IMG/VR virus record: IMGVR_UViG_3300031111_000002
Coordinates: 1 to 64,000 of that record
DNA: 64,000 nucleotides
Direction: 5' to 3' (one strand)
Source of the DNA: a virus
Under the pieces are notes generated by a model. It saw only the letters and a program-made list of their open reading frames with translations, had not been told where the DNA came from and made no database searches. Below, piece by piece: positions 1 to 8,537 of this stretch. A program made the translations under genes and the position numbers. Every line of letters begins with the position of its first letter. Position 1 is the stretch's first letter.

Positions 1-16
1 CACAAAAGGGGTGAGC

Positions 17-292
17 ATGGACAGGGAAGAAGCACACCACTTATTGAGAAATGCGAAGTACACGTTCGCGAAGACGATGCCGAAGAATCCTCATTACTAT
101 TCGGTACGAACCGAATGGGAGGATGAAGCGGTATTTGAGGACTTGGTAAAGTTCATCCGCTTGAACGGGCATCGAGAGAAATATGGTGGTCGGTGGTATA
201 CCTGTTACGTCTTCGACGGTTGGAAGTACTGGACTATGGGGTGGCCGGTACGCGAAACGACGATAATCAACCGCTGTGAGGCACCGGAATGA
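17..292 (+). CDS. conserved small phage protein
   Basis: Encodes 91 aa, rich in Trp and Tyr, with a C-terminal core containing YWTMGWP. From memory, similar short proteins occur in many phages, often beside methylase or ParB-like genes; the function is unknown. ATG at 17 is preferred over the GTG at 11 because AAAGGGG sits at the right distance upstream. The gene overlaps the following methyltransferase-like gene by 4 nt, so the two are translationally coupled. No membrane segment, signal peptide or zinc motif is visible. Confidence 0.7.
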   Translation: MDREEAHHLLRNAKYTFAKTMPKNPHYYSVRTEWEDEAVFEDLVKFIRLNGHREKYGGRWYTCYVFDGWKYWTMGWPVRETTIINRCEAPE

Positions 293-903
293 AATTGCGA
301 GATTTCGAGATCCACAGTGCCTTACACAAAGAGATTGACACCGGGGGCGAAACATGCTCCCGGTTTGAAGTAGGAAACTCGATCGGTTTCGTGTATGACG
401 TAGCGTCTTCATTCAGTCTGCCTCATTACTTCCAAAATTGCGATATCTTCTATGCTGCTCCACCGTGGCAAAAGGGATTTGAACGATTCAACGAACGGGC
501 TGGCGTAGCCGGTGGCGCAAGTTGGCGACGATTTCAAGATGCGGTTATCAGGATGATTGAACTTCGCGGAGACCGGTCTTTCATTCTGTTCTGTGGAGCT
601 CAATGGAAGAAGCGATGCCCGAAGGCGACGTTTGAGGTGAAGACGAATATCACTAAGGTGAGTTATGCGACGGCGCTTGTTTACACGAACAAGAACTACG
701 ACTGGGACAAGGTTGATTATTCTGGATCCGAATCCATCCTGAATGATTTGGCCGCGATGCCCTTCAGGAGAATTGGCGACTTCATGTGCGGATACGGCCA
801 GTCAGGGCTAACATTCCACAAGGCAGGTAAGGAGTTCACGATCAGTGACATAAACAGCAAGTGTATCTGGGTTGCCCGGGAAAGGATAATTGGAAGTGAT
901 TAA
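289..903 (+). CDS. degenerate DNA methyltransferase paralogue
   Basis: 204 aa, paralogous to the next two genes. It has the beta-class order: a motif IV-like segment (DIFYAAPPW) near residue 60 and a motif I-like Gly-rich loop near the C-terminus (FMCGYGQSG, then ISDIN). In the two neighbours motif IV reads SDPPW; here the catalytic Asp is replaced by Ala, and the usual DPCCG of motif I is changed too. It probably cannot methylate alone and may act as a regulatory or DNA-binding partner, or be decaying. It overlaps the next gene by 8 nt. The family call is firm; inactivity is inferred from the missing residue. Confidence 0.7.
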   Translation: MKLRDFEIHSALHKEIDTGGETCSRFEVGNSIGFVYDVASSFSLPHYFQNCDIFYAAPPWQKGFERFNERAGVAGGASWRRFQDAVIRMIELRGDRSFILFCGAQWKKRCPKATFEVKTNITKVSYATALVYTNKNYDWDKVDYSGSESILNDLAAMPFRRIGDFMCGYGQSGLTFHKAGKEFTISDINSKCIWVARERIIGSD

Positions 904-1522
904 AAGTATAGGTCCTCATAGAGTTTCCTGCATGGATCTCATGGATGGATTGGGAGATCTTCTGCAAGGACAGAAAGTGGATATATTCTATAGCGATCCT
1001 CCTTGGGGACAAGGATTGCTGAATTACTTTCAGACGCTGAATACGAAACAAACTGGCGCCGAGCGAAAAATGATCGACAATGATTGCTTCATCCGGACAT
1101 TTTTTGATCTTGCGCGGCGAACAGCCAAAGATCTGATACTGGTGGAGTACGGTGAGAAATGGGCAGATCAGATTCAGACGGTGGCCAGATCGGTTGGTTT
1201 GCAATCTCACGGTATTGCCAAAGGACGATACGGGTCGAAGTCGAAGTGGCATGTGATGGATCTTCACATATTCTCGAAATCTGGCGACGTGGTGTTACCC
1301 AAAGGGTACCTCGAAAGTATGCGTGAGCGTTCATCCTTCGACTTCATAACAACGGCTCTAAAGCCATTTGCGGAGCCGGGGTATGTAATACTCGATCCAT
1401 GCTGTGGGAAGGGCTTGACGGCACGTGCGGCAAGACACTACGGGATGACATTCCTCGGGAATGAGATTAACCTAAAGAGGTTAAGAAACACGATGAAAAT
1501 CTTGGAAAGGGCGCAAGTGTGA
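896..1522 (+). CDS. DNA methyltransferase (DPPW, beta-class order)
   Basis: About 208 aa. Motif IV DIFYSDPPWGQG lies near residue 35 and motif I ILDPCCGKG near 165, followed by GNEIN for cofactor binding. The IV-to-I order is that of beta-class N6-adenine or N4-cytosine methylases, which transfer a methyl group from SAM to DNA. GTG at 896 is chosen because it aligns with the start of the downstream paralogue (IKxIGxH) and AAAGGA lies about 9 nt upstream; a TTG at 890 is possible. No target recognition domain is obvious, so the protein is minimal in size. It overlaps the following paralogue by 4 nt. Confidence 0.85.
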   Translation: MIKSIGPHRVSCMDLMDGLGDLLQGQKVDIFYSDPPWGQGLLNYFQTLNTKQTGAERKMIDNDCFIRTFFDLARRTAKDLILVEYGEKWADQIQTVARSVGLQSHGIAKGRYGSKSKWHVMDLHIFSKSGDVVLPKGYLESMRERSSFDFITTALKPFAEPGYVILDPCCGKGLTARAARHYGMTFLGNEINLKRLRNTMKILERAQV

Positions 1523-2184
1523 TTAAGACAATTGGAGAACACAAGGTGAGATCCGGTTCCATTATGAACGGGATCGGAGATCTCATGTCAGGCAAGAAGG
1601 CAGACATCTTTTTCAGTGATCCACCTTGGGGTCAGGGGAATCTCGGTTATTGGAACACGATGAAGAAGAAACAGACCGGATCTGGCGTCAATGATGTAGA
1701 TAACGAAGATTTCCTAAAGAAGTTCTTCGAGACGGTTCACCGTTATGCGAAGGGGATCGTTCTGGTTTACTACGGAGTGAAATACCGCGAGGACTTCGCA
1801 CGTTTGGCCGTGAAAAGCGGACTCATTAATCGTGGTCTGGTCACTGTCGGGTACAAAGGCGATGGCAAGGTTTACCCGATGGATCTCCATATTTTCAGTA
1901 AGTCGAAGGGTGTCCGGGTCCCGTCCGAGTTCGCCAAGTCGCTTCGCGGCAAGTATTCCGGGGATCTGGCCGAGGCGATTGTCGCTCCGTTTGCTGTGAA
2001 GGATGGCATCCTTCTCGATCCTTGTTGCGGTCAGGGTACGATGGCATATGCCGCTATTCAAAACGGCATGAAGTTCCGTGGAAACGAACTGAACGAGAAA
2101 CGCGCAAAGGATACTTCCGAGCGCATTGAAGGGCTCGTCAAACGAAGCGGAAACAATGACGAGGATAAGGACAAAGAAGAATAA
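1519..2184 (+). CDS. DNA methyltransferase, second intact paralogue
   Basis: 221 aa, closely similar to the preceding gene: DIFFSDPPWGQG near residue 35, LLDPCCGQG near 168 and GNELN after it. GTG start overlapping the upstream TGA. The C-terminus carries an acidic, lysine-rich tail absent from the paralogue. Two intact copies and one degenerate copy in tandem point to local duplication, possibly giving a hetero-oligomeric enzyme. Expected role: self-modification of phage DNA against host restriction, or marking DNA for other phage functions. Base specificity cannot be read from the sequence. Confidence 0.85.
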   Translation: MIKTIGEHKVRSGSIMNGIGDLMSGKKADIFFSDPPWGQGNLGYWNTMKKKQTGSGVNDVDNEDFLKKFFETVHRYAKGIVLVYYGVKYREDFARLAVKSGLINRGLVTVGYKGDGKVYPMDLHIFSKSKGVRVPSEFAKSLRGKYSGDLAEAIVAPFAVKDGILLDPCCGQGTMAYAAIQNGMKFRGNELNEKRAKDTSERIEGLVKRSGNNDEDKDKEE

Positions 2185-2233
2185 ACTATAAGTCGATTAA
2201 AATATAGTTATCAATCTGTGGAGGGTTGTTTTC

Positions 2234-3460
2234 ATGGCGCGTAAAAAGCGTAAAAGCACTGCTGTATACAAGAAAAAGGACGATGGATTAAGGATATACC
2301 TAAACAAAACTGTATTTGATGCAGCCCTTGATAGAATCCGGTATCTGTTTTCTGAGTTTGAAAATATCGTTGTCGGCTTCAGTGGAGGTAAAGATTCTAC
2401 CGTTTGCTTCAACCTGACTATGATGGTTGCCCGGGAAATGGGGCGACTGCCGTTGAAGGTCATGTTCATAGATCAGGAAGCCGAATGGGAAGGCACGATC
2501 AAAACGGTCGAGCGGGTAATGACTCACAAAGACGTTGAACCATACTGGCTTCAGGTTCCTATGGTCATTACGAATAACGCTTCCAGCTTTGATCGCTACA
2601 ATCATTGCTGGGATCCAGATCGCAAGGATGAATGGATACATCCTCAGCACCCTTTGTCGATCAAGGAAAACACCTACGGTACAGAGCGTTTCCACGACTT
2701 ATTCACACGCTTCATTTCTATCCAGTTCGAGGATCAGAAGACGGCGTTGATCGGCGGCGTGAGAACTCAGGAATCTCCAAAACGTTTGGTGGGGCTCACC
2801 CAGCATCCTACCTACAAGTGGGTTACATGGGGAAAACAATTCACAAAAAGGCATTTTGTTTTCTACCCGATCTACGACTGGAAATCTCACGATATCTGGA
2901 AAGCGATCCACGACAACCGCTGGCACTACAATCCTGTGTATGATGGTCTTTACCGTCATGGCGTGACACTGAAGGATATGAGGATTTCCAATCTGCATCA
3001 CGAAACCGCGCTTCAGAATTTATTGTTAATTCAGGAGATTGAACCGCAGACGTGGGACAAAATAGCACATAGGATTGCTGGCGCGAACACGATAAAACAC
3101 TTGCGGTTAAAGAGCTTTTCTAGGCCTGACGTTCTTCCATTTATGTTTGAAAGTTGGGGAGAATACTGTTATTATTTAATCGACAAGATTATTCAGGAAG
3201 AAGACAACAAAATCGCTATGTTGCGCAAGTTGAGATCCTTTGAAAAAAGGTACACTCACGAAGCGATTAGAGAAGACATGTATAAAGTGGCTATAAACAC
3301 TATACTGTCAAGCGATTGGGACTTCACGAAGATGGCGAACTTTTCGTGTCAAGCGCCCGTTTTCGTTTACCTGAAATGGAAAAACAGACCGGACTTCAGG
3401 CCGGGTGGATCTCCATCTCTTCTGAAGTACATCCCCGTGGAGGCGCTGCCAAATGGATAA
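2234..3460 (+). CDS. PAPS reductase-like PP-loop protein (IbrA-like)
   Basis: 408 aa. The N-terminal third is a PP-loop ATP pyrophosphatase domain with SGGKDS at residues 50-55, the signature of PAPS reductases and DndC-like proteins. The central part has many conserved His, Trp and Tyr residues (DWKSHDIWKAI, NPVYDGLY), as in the DUF3440/IbrA branch. That branch is known beside ParB-like IbrB proteins; E. coli IbrA/IbrB affect expression of immunoglobulin-binding proteins, and the biochemical activity is not settled. Start at ATG 2234 after GGAGGG. The last 8 nt overlap the ParB-like gene. Sulfur modification of DNA or tRNA is possible but unproven. Confidence 0.82.
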   Translation: MARKKRKSTAVYKKKDDGLRIYLNKTVFDAALDRIRYLFSEFENIVVGFSGGKDSTVCFNLTMMVAREMGRLPLKVMFIDQEAEWEGTIKTVERVMTHKDVEPYWLQVPMVITNNASSFDRYNHCWDPDRKDEWIHPQHPLSIKENTYGTERFHDLFTRFISIQFEDQKTALIGGVRTQESPKRLVGLTQHPTYKWVTWGKQFTKRHFVFYPIYDWKSHDIWKAIHDNRWHYNPVYDGLYRHGVTLKDMRISNLHHETALQNLLLIQEIEPQTWDKIAHRIAGANTIKHLRLKSFSRPDVLPFMFESWGEYCYYLIDKIIQEEDNKIAMLRKLRSFEKRYTHEAIREDMYKVAINTILSSDWDFTKMANFSCQAPVFVYLKWKNRPDFRPGGSPSLLKYIPVEALPNG

Positions 3461-4106
3461 GAATGAACTTGTGAAAATGTTGCGTGAAGAACTTTTGGGA
3501 TCGACAAACAAACTGGAATTGATAGAGGAAGTGCGCGAAGTTTTGCACGAGATCTGCCCATTGAATGCGCAGCCAATTGACAATGTGCGCTGGGTTCCGA
3601 AGGAAAAGGTCGAGCCGAACGATTACAACCCGAACAGTGTTGCTCAGAAGGAGATGGGGCTTCTTTATCACAGCATCAAACAGGATGGTTACACGCAGCC
3701 GATTGTCACGATCTACGACGAGGCGCGAGATAAATACGTGATCGTAGACGGATTCCACCGGTATTACGTTGGTACGACGTGCGAGGACATCACTCAGGAC
3801 AATAAAGGAATGCTCCCGGTGGTTGTTATCAAGAAGGATATCAACGAGCGCATGGCGGCGACTGTGAGACATAACAGGGCACGTGGTGAGCACAGCATTG
3901 CTGGCATGAGTAATCTGATATTCAACATGCTTGAAAACGGGTGGTCTGATGCCGAGATCTGCAATCACATCGGTCTGGAGCCGGAAGAACTTCTGAAGCT
4001 GAAGCATATCACTGGATTCTCCAAACTGTTTGAGAACGTGGAATATCAGAAGGCTTGGGAGACAAAGCGGATGATCCGTTTGCGAATGGAGCACAAGGAT
4101 GAATGA
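3453..4106 (+). CDS. ParB/Srx-fold protein (IbrB-like)
   Basis: 217 aa. The ParB N-terminal domain fold is shown by DGFHRYY at residues 99-105 and RHNRARGEH at about 139-147, the nucleotide- or phosphate-binding boxes of the ParB/sulfiredoxin superfamily. A helical region after residue 150 (GWSDAEICNHIGLEPEEL) looks like a helix-turn-helix. It overlaps the PAPS-reductase-like gene upstream by 8 nt and the small terminase downstream by 8 nt, so all three are co-translated. Family members can be nucleases, CTPases or regulators; here the pairing with an IbrA-like partner is the best clue. It is unlikely to be a plasmid-type partition protein because no ParA is present. Confidence 0.82.
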   Translation: MDKNELVKMLREELLGSTNKLELIEEVREVLHEICPLNAQPIDNVRWVPKEKVEPNDYNPNSVAQKEMGLLYHSIKQDGYTQPIVTIYDEARDKYVIVDGFHRYYVGTTCEDITQDNKGMLPVVVIKKDINERMAATVRHNRARGEHSIAGMSNLIFNMLENGWSDAEICNHIGLEPEELLKLKHITGFSKLFENVEYQKAWETKRMIRLRMEHKDE

Positions 4107-4698
4107 ATCAGCCGTAATCCCGGTCTTATCGGAAGACGGTGAAAACTTCGCAATGGTAGCAGGTGCCGGGGACGTTATCCGTCGTTTTCTCAACACGACT
4201 GGGTTTGGGATAAACACTATCAAGGATTGCGACGTACCAGCGTTCATCGCTATGTGCGAAGCATGGGGTGAGTACCGTAGGTGCTGCAATCTTCTTGAAG
4301 GTAATCCCGGGGTATACAAAACGACAACTGGCCAATGGAGAACTCACCCTATCGCCGCTGCTCGAGATCGCGCATGGAACCGGTACTACGTTCTTGCGGG
4401 AAACTTCGGATTTCTTCCATCAGCCCGTGGTGAAACGAATGCGAAACAGGAACAACCTGAAGACGATTCAATGGAAACAGTCATTGAAGTCGGTTTGGAA
4501 TTCTTGCCAGAATACATACAACATGAATACGCGGACTTGATCGAAAGCCCAGTTTCCATTACAAAAGGGGTGATACAGGACTGGATACGAAGGGCGTCTT
4601 TTCATTTTAATAAAGATGGAGCGACGAAGGCGATGGTCAAAGCGCGAGGTACCCGGTCTTCCGCAATAGCAAGGGCTATATTGCTTTTCGGGGAATAA
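4099..4698 (+). CDS. terS: terminase small subunit, P27-like
   Basis: 199 aa. The helical middle matches the pattern of P27-family small terminases: a CEAWGEYRRC segment near residue 53, then THPIAAARDRAWNRYY and FGFLPSARG. Small terminases recognise packaging-initiation DNA and regulate the ATPase-nuclease large subunit. The C-terminal 80 residues form a further helical domain. It lies directly before the portal gene, a normal place, but the large terminase is 27 kb away. An alternative small-subunit candidate is the zinc-ribbon gene just before the large terminase. Confidence 0.65.
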   Translation: MNESAVIPVLSEDGENFAMVAGAGDVIRRFLNTTGFGINTIKDCDVPAFIAMCEAWGEYRRCCNLLEGNPGVYKTTTGQWRTHPIAAARDRAWNRYYVLAGNFGFLPSARGETNAKQEQPEDDSMETVIEVGLEFLPEYIQHEYADLIESPVSITKGVIQDWIRRASFHFNKDGATKAMVKARGTRSSAIARAILLFGE

Positions 4699-4720
4699 CG
4701 TTTGACTTACGGAGCAAAAT

Positions 4721-7036
4721 ATGTTAAAAAAAATACTGAATATGGGTTTTTCTTTTTCCTCTCTAGGAAAGGGTCGAGAAGAACCATCGACGCTTGTAGC
4801 TGATCTTGACGAGGCTTTTGCAAACATCTCGCCAGAGGACGCTGCTTTCGTTGTGCAAGAAATAGCCAGAATGCGAGCGAACGCATTGAAGGCCGGAACC
4901 CCGGTGACGGCTACACTCGATTCCATAACAAAACAATATGAACGGGACGATAAACTCACTTTCCCAAAAATCGAGAAAATGATAAATGATGAACAGATAC
5001 ACTCAGCCCGAAGGACAATCGAACTTGGGCTGACTGCTTATCCGTGGGGTTATCTGAATCCAGACCCGGCTATTCAAGAGTTCGTCATGGATGCTTCCAA
5101 CGCTTGTCATGGTGGAAGGGCCGGGTTGATCCGAGAGCTTCTTTACGCATTGGATTACGGGTTCACAGTTTCCGAGCGCGAGATGGCCTACAACACGGTT
5201 CACAAAAAGATCTTCATTCCACGCATAAAAACCTTGCGTCATGCAAATGTAACCTTCAACACGAACGCTAAGGGGACTGATATCGACTGGTTTGGCCAGC
5301 CGGTTCATTATGAACAGCCGGACGGTTCCGAAACTGATGTCGATGCTAATCGCCTGATGATATGGACTTATCAAGCCAAGTATGGAGATCCGTATGGGAT
5401 TCCTGCACTTAAACCGTGCTACCGCGCTTGGTTCATAAAGAAGGCGTTGCTCATGGCTTGGGCTACTTCGTGCGAACGACATGGCGCTCCATGGGTGACT
5501 GCAGAATCTCCGGACGGAAACGAAACCTTCATGCGTCGAGTGTTGAACGCTTTGAGGTCGATCACTACCGACTCCGTTGTGGTTACTCCACCCGGCGTGA
5601 AGACAAACATTACACAGCCGAACTTTTCATCTGAAACGTTCAGTAGTTATGTTGCGTACCTCGATCGTCTGATCTTCCGTGTTTATACCATGCCGTCATT
5701 GGTTCTTGGTGAGGGCGAAGGTAAGGGCTCGTATGCACTTGGCAAAACTCATTTCGATCTGTTCCTTTGGAACCAGCTTGACCTTCGCAACCAGCTTGCG
5801 GAAGTTCTGTTGAAGCAATGGGTCGCACCGCTTGTATTCACGAACTTCGGCGACAAAGCGCCACTTGGAAAAGTGGTTTGGCCGAGGATGAAGGGTGAAT
5901 CTCTTGCCGGTTTGCTCGAGGTTTATGCCCGGTTTGCAAACAAGGGCCTGTTGACTTACCCGGATTTGGAAGTCACGAACCTGTTCAGGGAAGCGTTGGA
6001 TCTTTCACCGATGACCGAGGAACGTTTGCCGGAAGCACTTGAAAAGTATTATGAATATCTACGGTTGCAAGCGGAAGCATCTGCAATTACCAGCGAACCT
6101 AAATCCCGGGCTGAAGAAGCCCGGGAATCTCGCCCAGTTTCGCTTTCAATTGCTGAACCCCTGGAATCGTTTGCAGTTACTCCACAGGAAGTGGAGAAAA
6201 CAATGGACTCCGATACTGATCGGATGTCTGCCAGAATCCGGAAGGTTTACGATTCTGTCGAGTTGAACCGGCCTACCCCTGCACAGATCCGCGACATAAA
6301 ATCGTATGAGAACAATCTGGATCCGGATGAAGCGGCAGTTGAAACACTTGCATACAAGGTTGCCGTCCGTGCATTCCCGGCTAGGCGGTTTGAAGCGTCG
6401 TTCCAAGCCGCTATAGAGGCGCCTATGGGATTTGCGGCGACTCATGGGGTCCGTGATGCGTCGAAGCAAATAACCGATCTCAAACGCAAGAAGAAGGATG
6501 AAAACCAGGATGCTCCGGCGATTGACATTTCTGATATCGACGTTTACCCGGAAGACGCTGTTGAGGCATATACCGTCCAATACGCGGAGTTCAAAACCAA
6601 GCAAGAGATTTACGCCATGTCCAATACAATCAAAAGGTATATTGGAGATCTTGGCACTGGTGAGAAGACATTTGATATAACCAGCTTCATGGAGACGCTG
6701 AACAAATCATTGGATCTCAGCAAATCGAGATCCGAAACCATCGCGCAAACTGAAGTTACCCGGGGTTATAACCTTGGCCGGCTCCATCGCTACAACGATG
6801 ATCCTGACTTCATTAGTGGATACAGGTTCAGTGCAATCCTAGACAAAAGGACTACGCCATACTGCCGTGACATTGACGGCAAACAAATCCAGCGTAGCGA
6901 AATGCGTGAGGAACGACTTCCACCTTTCCACTTTTCTTGCAGAACGATAATCGAACCGGTGACTGAGTTTTCGGAGCGGCAGGACTTTGATGTCGTTCCG
7001 GAACCCCCGGAAGATTTCCGAGGCGAGGTACAATGA
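4721..7036 (+). CDS. portal protein (DUF935) fused to MuF head-morphogenesis domain
   Basis: 771 aa, far longer than a usual portal of about 500. Residues 1 to about 450 match the Mu gp29/DUF935 portal: a YGIPALKPCYRAWF segment, a LGEGEGKGSYA loop and an amphipathic wing. A charged linker of about 200 residues follows. The C-terminal 110 residues match the Mu gpF/SPP1 gp7 minor head domain (QTEVTRGYNLGR near 675, TPYCRDIDGK near 712, HFSCRTIIEP near 737). In Mu these are separate genes. The fusion would tie the ejected or internal minor head protein to the portal vertex. ATG at 4721 follows GGAGC. Confidence 0.88.
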   Translation: MLKKILNMGFSFSSLGKGREEPSTLVADLDEAFANISPEDAAFVVQEIARMRANALKAGTPVTATLDSITKQYERDDKLTFPKIEKMINDEQIHSARRTIELGLTAYPWGYLNPDPAIQEFVMDASNACHGGRAGLIRELLYALDYGFTVSEREMAYNTVHKKIFIPRIKTLRHANVTFNTNAKGTDIDWFGQPVHYEQPDGSETDVDANRLMIWTYQAKYGDPYGIPALKPCYRAWFIKKALLMAWATSCERHGAPWVTAESPDGNETFMRRVLNALRSITTDSVVVTPPGVKTNITQPNFSSETFSSYVAYLDRLIFRVYTMPSLVLGEGEGKGSYALGKTHFDLFLWNQLDLRNQLAEVLLKQWVAPLVFTNFGDKAPLGKVVWPRMKGESLAGLLEVYARFANKGLLTYPDLEVTNLFREALDLSPMTEERLPEALEKYYEYLRLQAEASAITSEPKSRAEEARESRPVSLSIAEPLESFAVTPQEVEKTMDSDTDRMSARIRKVYDSVELNRPTPAQIRDIKSYENNLDPDEAAVETLAYKVAVRAFPARRFEASFQAAIEAPMGFAATHGVRDASKQITDLKRKKKDENQDAPAIDISDIDVYPEDAVEAYTVQYAEFKTKQEIYAMSNTIKRYIGDLGTGEKTFDITSFMETLNKSLDLSKSRSETIAQTEVTRGYNLGRLHRYNDDPDFISGYRFSAILDKRTTPYCRDIDGKQIQRSEMREERLPPFHFSCRTIIEPVTEFSERQDFDVVPEPPEDFRGEVQ

Positions 7037-7096
7037 CGGTGGATCGTATGTAGTGTTGAAAGTATGTGCTGAAAAGTATTATCTTGAATAGATTGA

Positions 7097-7124
7097 TTGA
7101 CAATACTCGGTTTCAAGAAATACT
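7097..7124 (+). promoter_or_regulatory. candidate late promoter before head protease
   Basis: A perfect -35 box TTGACA is separated by 16 nt from AATACT (4 of 6 matches to the -10 consensus). It lies in the 103-nt gap between portal and protease, one of the few gaps in the late module. It could raise expression of scaffold, decoration and capsid genes, which are needed in many copies. No transcript evidence. Confidence 0.4.
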
Positions 7125-7139
7125 GAAAAAGGACGAATT

Positions 7140-8510
7140 ATGACAATGGAAAAAGAAAAAAATAACAAGTTCTCTGTTCTGTCAGATCCGGGTTTTCGTA
7201 AAGATAACAGGATCGTTTTCGATTGCAATTCTCTTGAGAAGAACGGCGACTTACACGACGGTGTAGGTACTTATCTCGAACTTCGCGATTTGATGATATT
7301 CAAAACCGGTAAGCATCGACCTGGCGGACATGAATACACTGTTCAAGATATCGTCAGCATCGTAAGCAATTTCGATGAATACCTCGCAAGGGGCAACTCG
7401 GTTCCGCTTCAGGTTTCCCATTCTTACAACGCTTGGGATACGGTTGGGCACGTGAAGCGGGTTTGTGCTCGTGAAGTGGATGGCGGCGCTGAACTGGTTG
7501 CTGATGTTACGGTCACTGCACCGGAAGCAATTATGAAATACAAGCGCAAAGAGTTTTCCACTATGAGCGTGGGGCTTTTGCTTCTTCCGGACGAAACGCC
7601 GTTCTTGAGCGAGTTGTCTTTCACTCCGTTCCCGGCGGTTGAAGGTGCCGGGAGATCCGCATCCATGAAAGACGTACCGGCGAAGGAAACTGAAGATCTT
7701 TCTTCAGAGGACAATGCGGAACAGGATAATGAAAATCACTCCGAAACCGATGGAGAATTGCATCTGGAAGATGCTTCACATAAAGGCAAAGAAGACAACG
7801 AAACCGATACATCGGATGACATTTACGAAGAAACCAGTAAAATAAATTCTGATGAAAGCTATGTTGAAAAAACAGAAAAGGAGAGCAACATGGGCAAAGA
7901 CGAAAAAGAAGTGTTGACCGACGTTGAGTCAACCGTGGACGAGCACTCCGATATGGAAGTGACTGAAACCACTGAGAATGAAGGAGAAGTTACCGAGAAT
8001 TCTGATAATACTCAGGAAGCCGAATCTGTTGCGGAAAACCATACTGAGGACAATGAAGACCGCACTGAAGAATTTTCTGCGCGGATCACTGAACTCGAAA
8101 AGCAGAACCGCGATCTCATGCAAAGGGCGAAGGATCTGTACCACCGTGAGAGAGAAACCCGCATCGATCGCGTGACTGAGGATGCCCTTACCAATGGCAT
8201 CATCGCTCCGACTGATCGTGAAGCATTCTCCGCGTTCGTTGGTGATCTTGTCGCCAATGACAATGTTGAGAACTACTCTGACGAGAACAACTTCTCGCTT
8301 CTGGACAAGTTCTCCGCGTTGATCGGAAAGCTCAACAAGAAGGTTCCTGTTGGTTCCGAGATCTCGGTTCCGACTGAGAAGATGAGCACCGATGAATACG
8401 ACGAAGTGACCGATGAGTACACTGAGGAATTGAAGCGTAGAAAGCAAGAGAAGAAGAAGGCTCTGAAACTTGCACGGAAGTCCGGCCTCATCGTTGAGGA
8501 CGACGAATAA
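7140..8510 (+). CDS. Mu gpI-like prohead protease with C-terminal scaffold
   Basis: 456 aa. Residues 1-170 form the protease domain: candidate catalytic His94 (QVSHSYNAWD) and Ser143 (STMSVG), followed by LSELSFTPFPAV, typical of gpI-type prohead proteases. Residues 180-310 are highly acidic and low in complexity. Residues 310-456 form a coiled-coil scaffold-like region ending in a basic patch. The layout is that of Mu gpI/gpZ and lambda C/Nu3, where the scaffold is the in-frame C-terminal part of the protease gene. The protease matures the prohead and degrades the scaffold before packaging. Confidence 0.82.
   Translation: MTMEKEKNNKFSVLSDPGFRKDNRIVFDCNSLEKNGDLHDGVGTYLELRDLMIFKTGKHRPGGHEYTVQDIVSIVSNFDEYLARGNSVPLQVSHSYNAWDTVGHVKRVCAREVDGGAELVADVTVTAPEAIMKYKRKEFSTMSVGLLLLPDETPFLSELSFTPFPAVEGAGRSASMKDVPAKETEDLSSEDNAEQDNENHSETDGELHLEDASHKGKEDNETDTSDDIYEETSKINSDESYVEKTEKESNMGKDEKEVLTDVESTVDEHSDMEVTETTENEGEVTENSDNTQEAESVAENHTEDNEDRTEEFSARITELEKQNRDLMQRAKDLYHRERETRIDRVTEDALTNGIIAPTDREAFSAFVGDLVANDNVENYSDENNFSLLDKFSALIGKLNKKVPVGSEISVPTEKMSTDEYDEVTDEYTEELKRRKQEKKKALKLARKSGLIVEDDE
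7890..8510 (+). CDS. nested scaffold protein, internal start of protease gene
   Basis: The in-frame ATG at codon 251 of the protease gene is preceded by AAGGAG with a 6-7 nt spacer, a strong ribosome site inside a coding region. Translation from here gives 206 aa: an acidic segment, a long coiled coil and a basic C-terminus, as expected for a free scaffolding protein. It would be made in excess over the protease-scaffold fusion. Known precedents are Mu gpZ and lambda Nu3. The start itself is visible; the separate product is inferred. Confidence 0.65.
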   Translation: MGKDEKEVLTDVESTVDEHSDMEVTETTENEGEVTENSDNTQEAESVAENHTEDNEDRTEEFSARITELEKQNRDLMQRAKDLYHRERETRIDRVTEDALTNGIIAPTDREAFSAFVGDLVANDNVENYSDENNFSLLDKFSALIGKLNKKVPVGSEISVPTEKMSTDEYDEVTDEYTEELKRRKQEKKKALKLARKSGLIVEDDE

Positions 8511-8537
8511 TCGCAAACTACAACAAAGGAGAAAACC

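Noticed and set aside
3396-4319. A 307-codon minus-strand frame across the ParB-like gene
   Set aside because: Antisense shadow: composition is Arg/His/Leu-rich without motifs, and it opposes three overlapping real genes.
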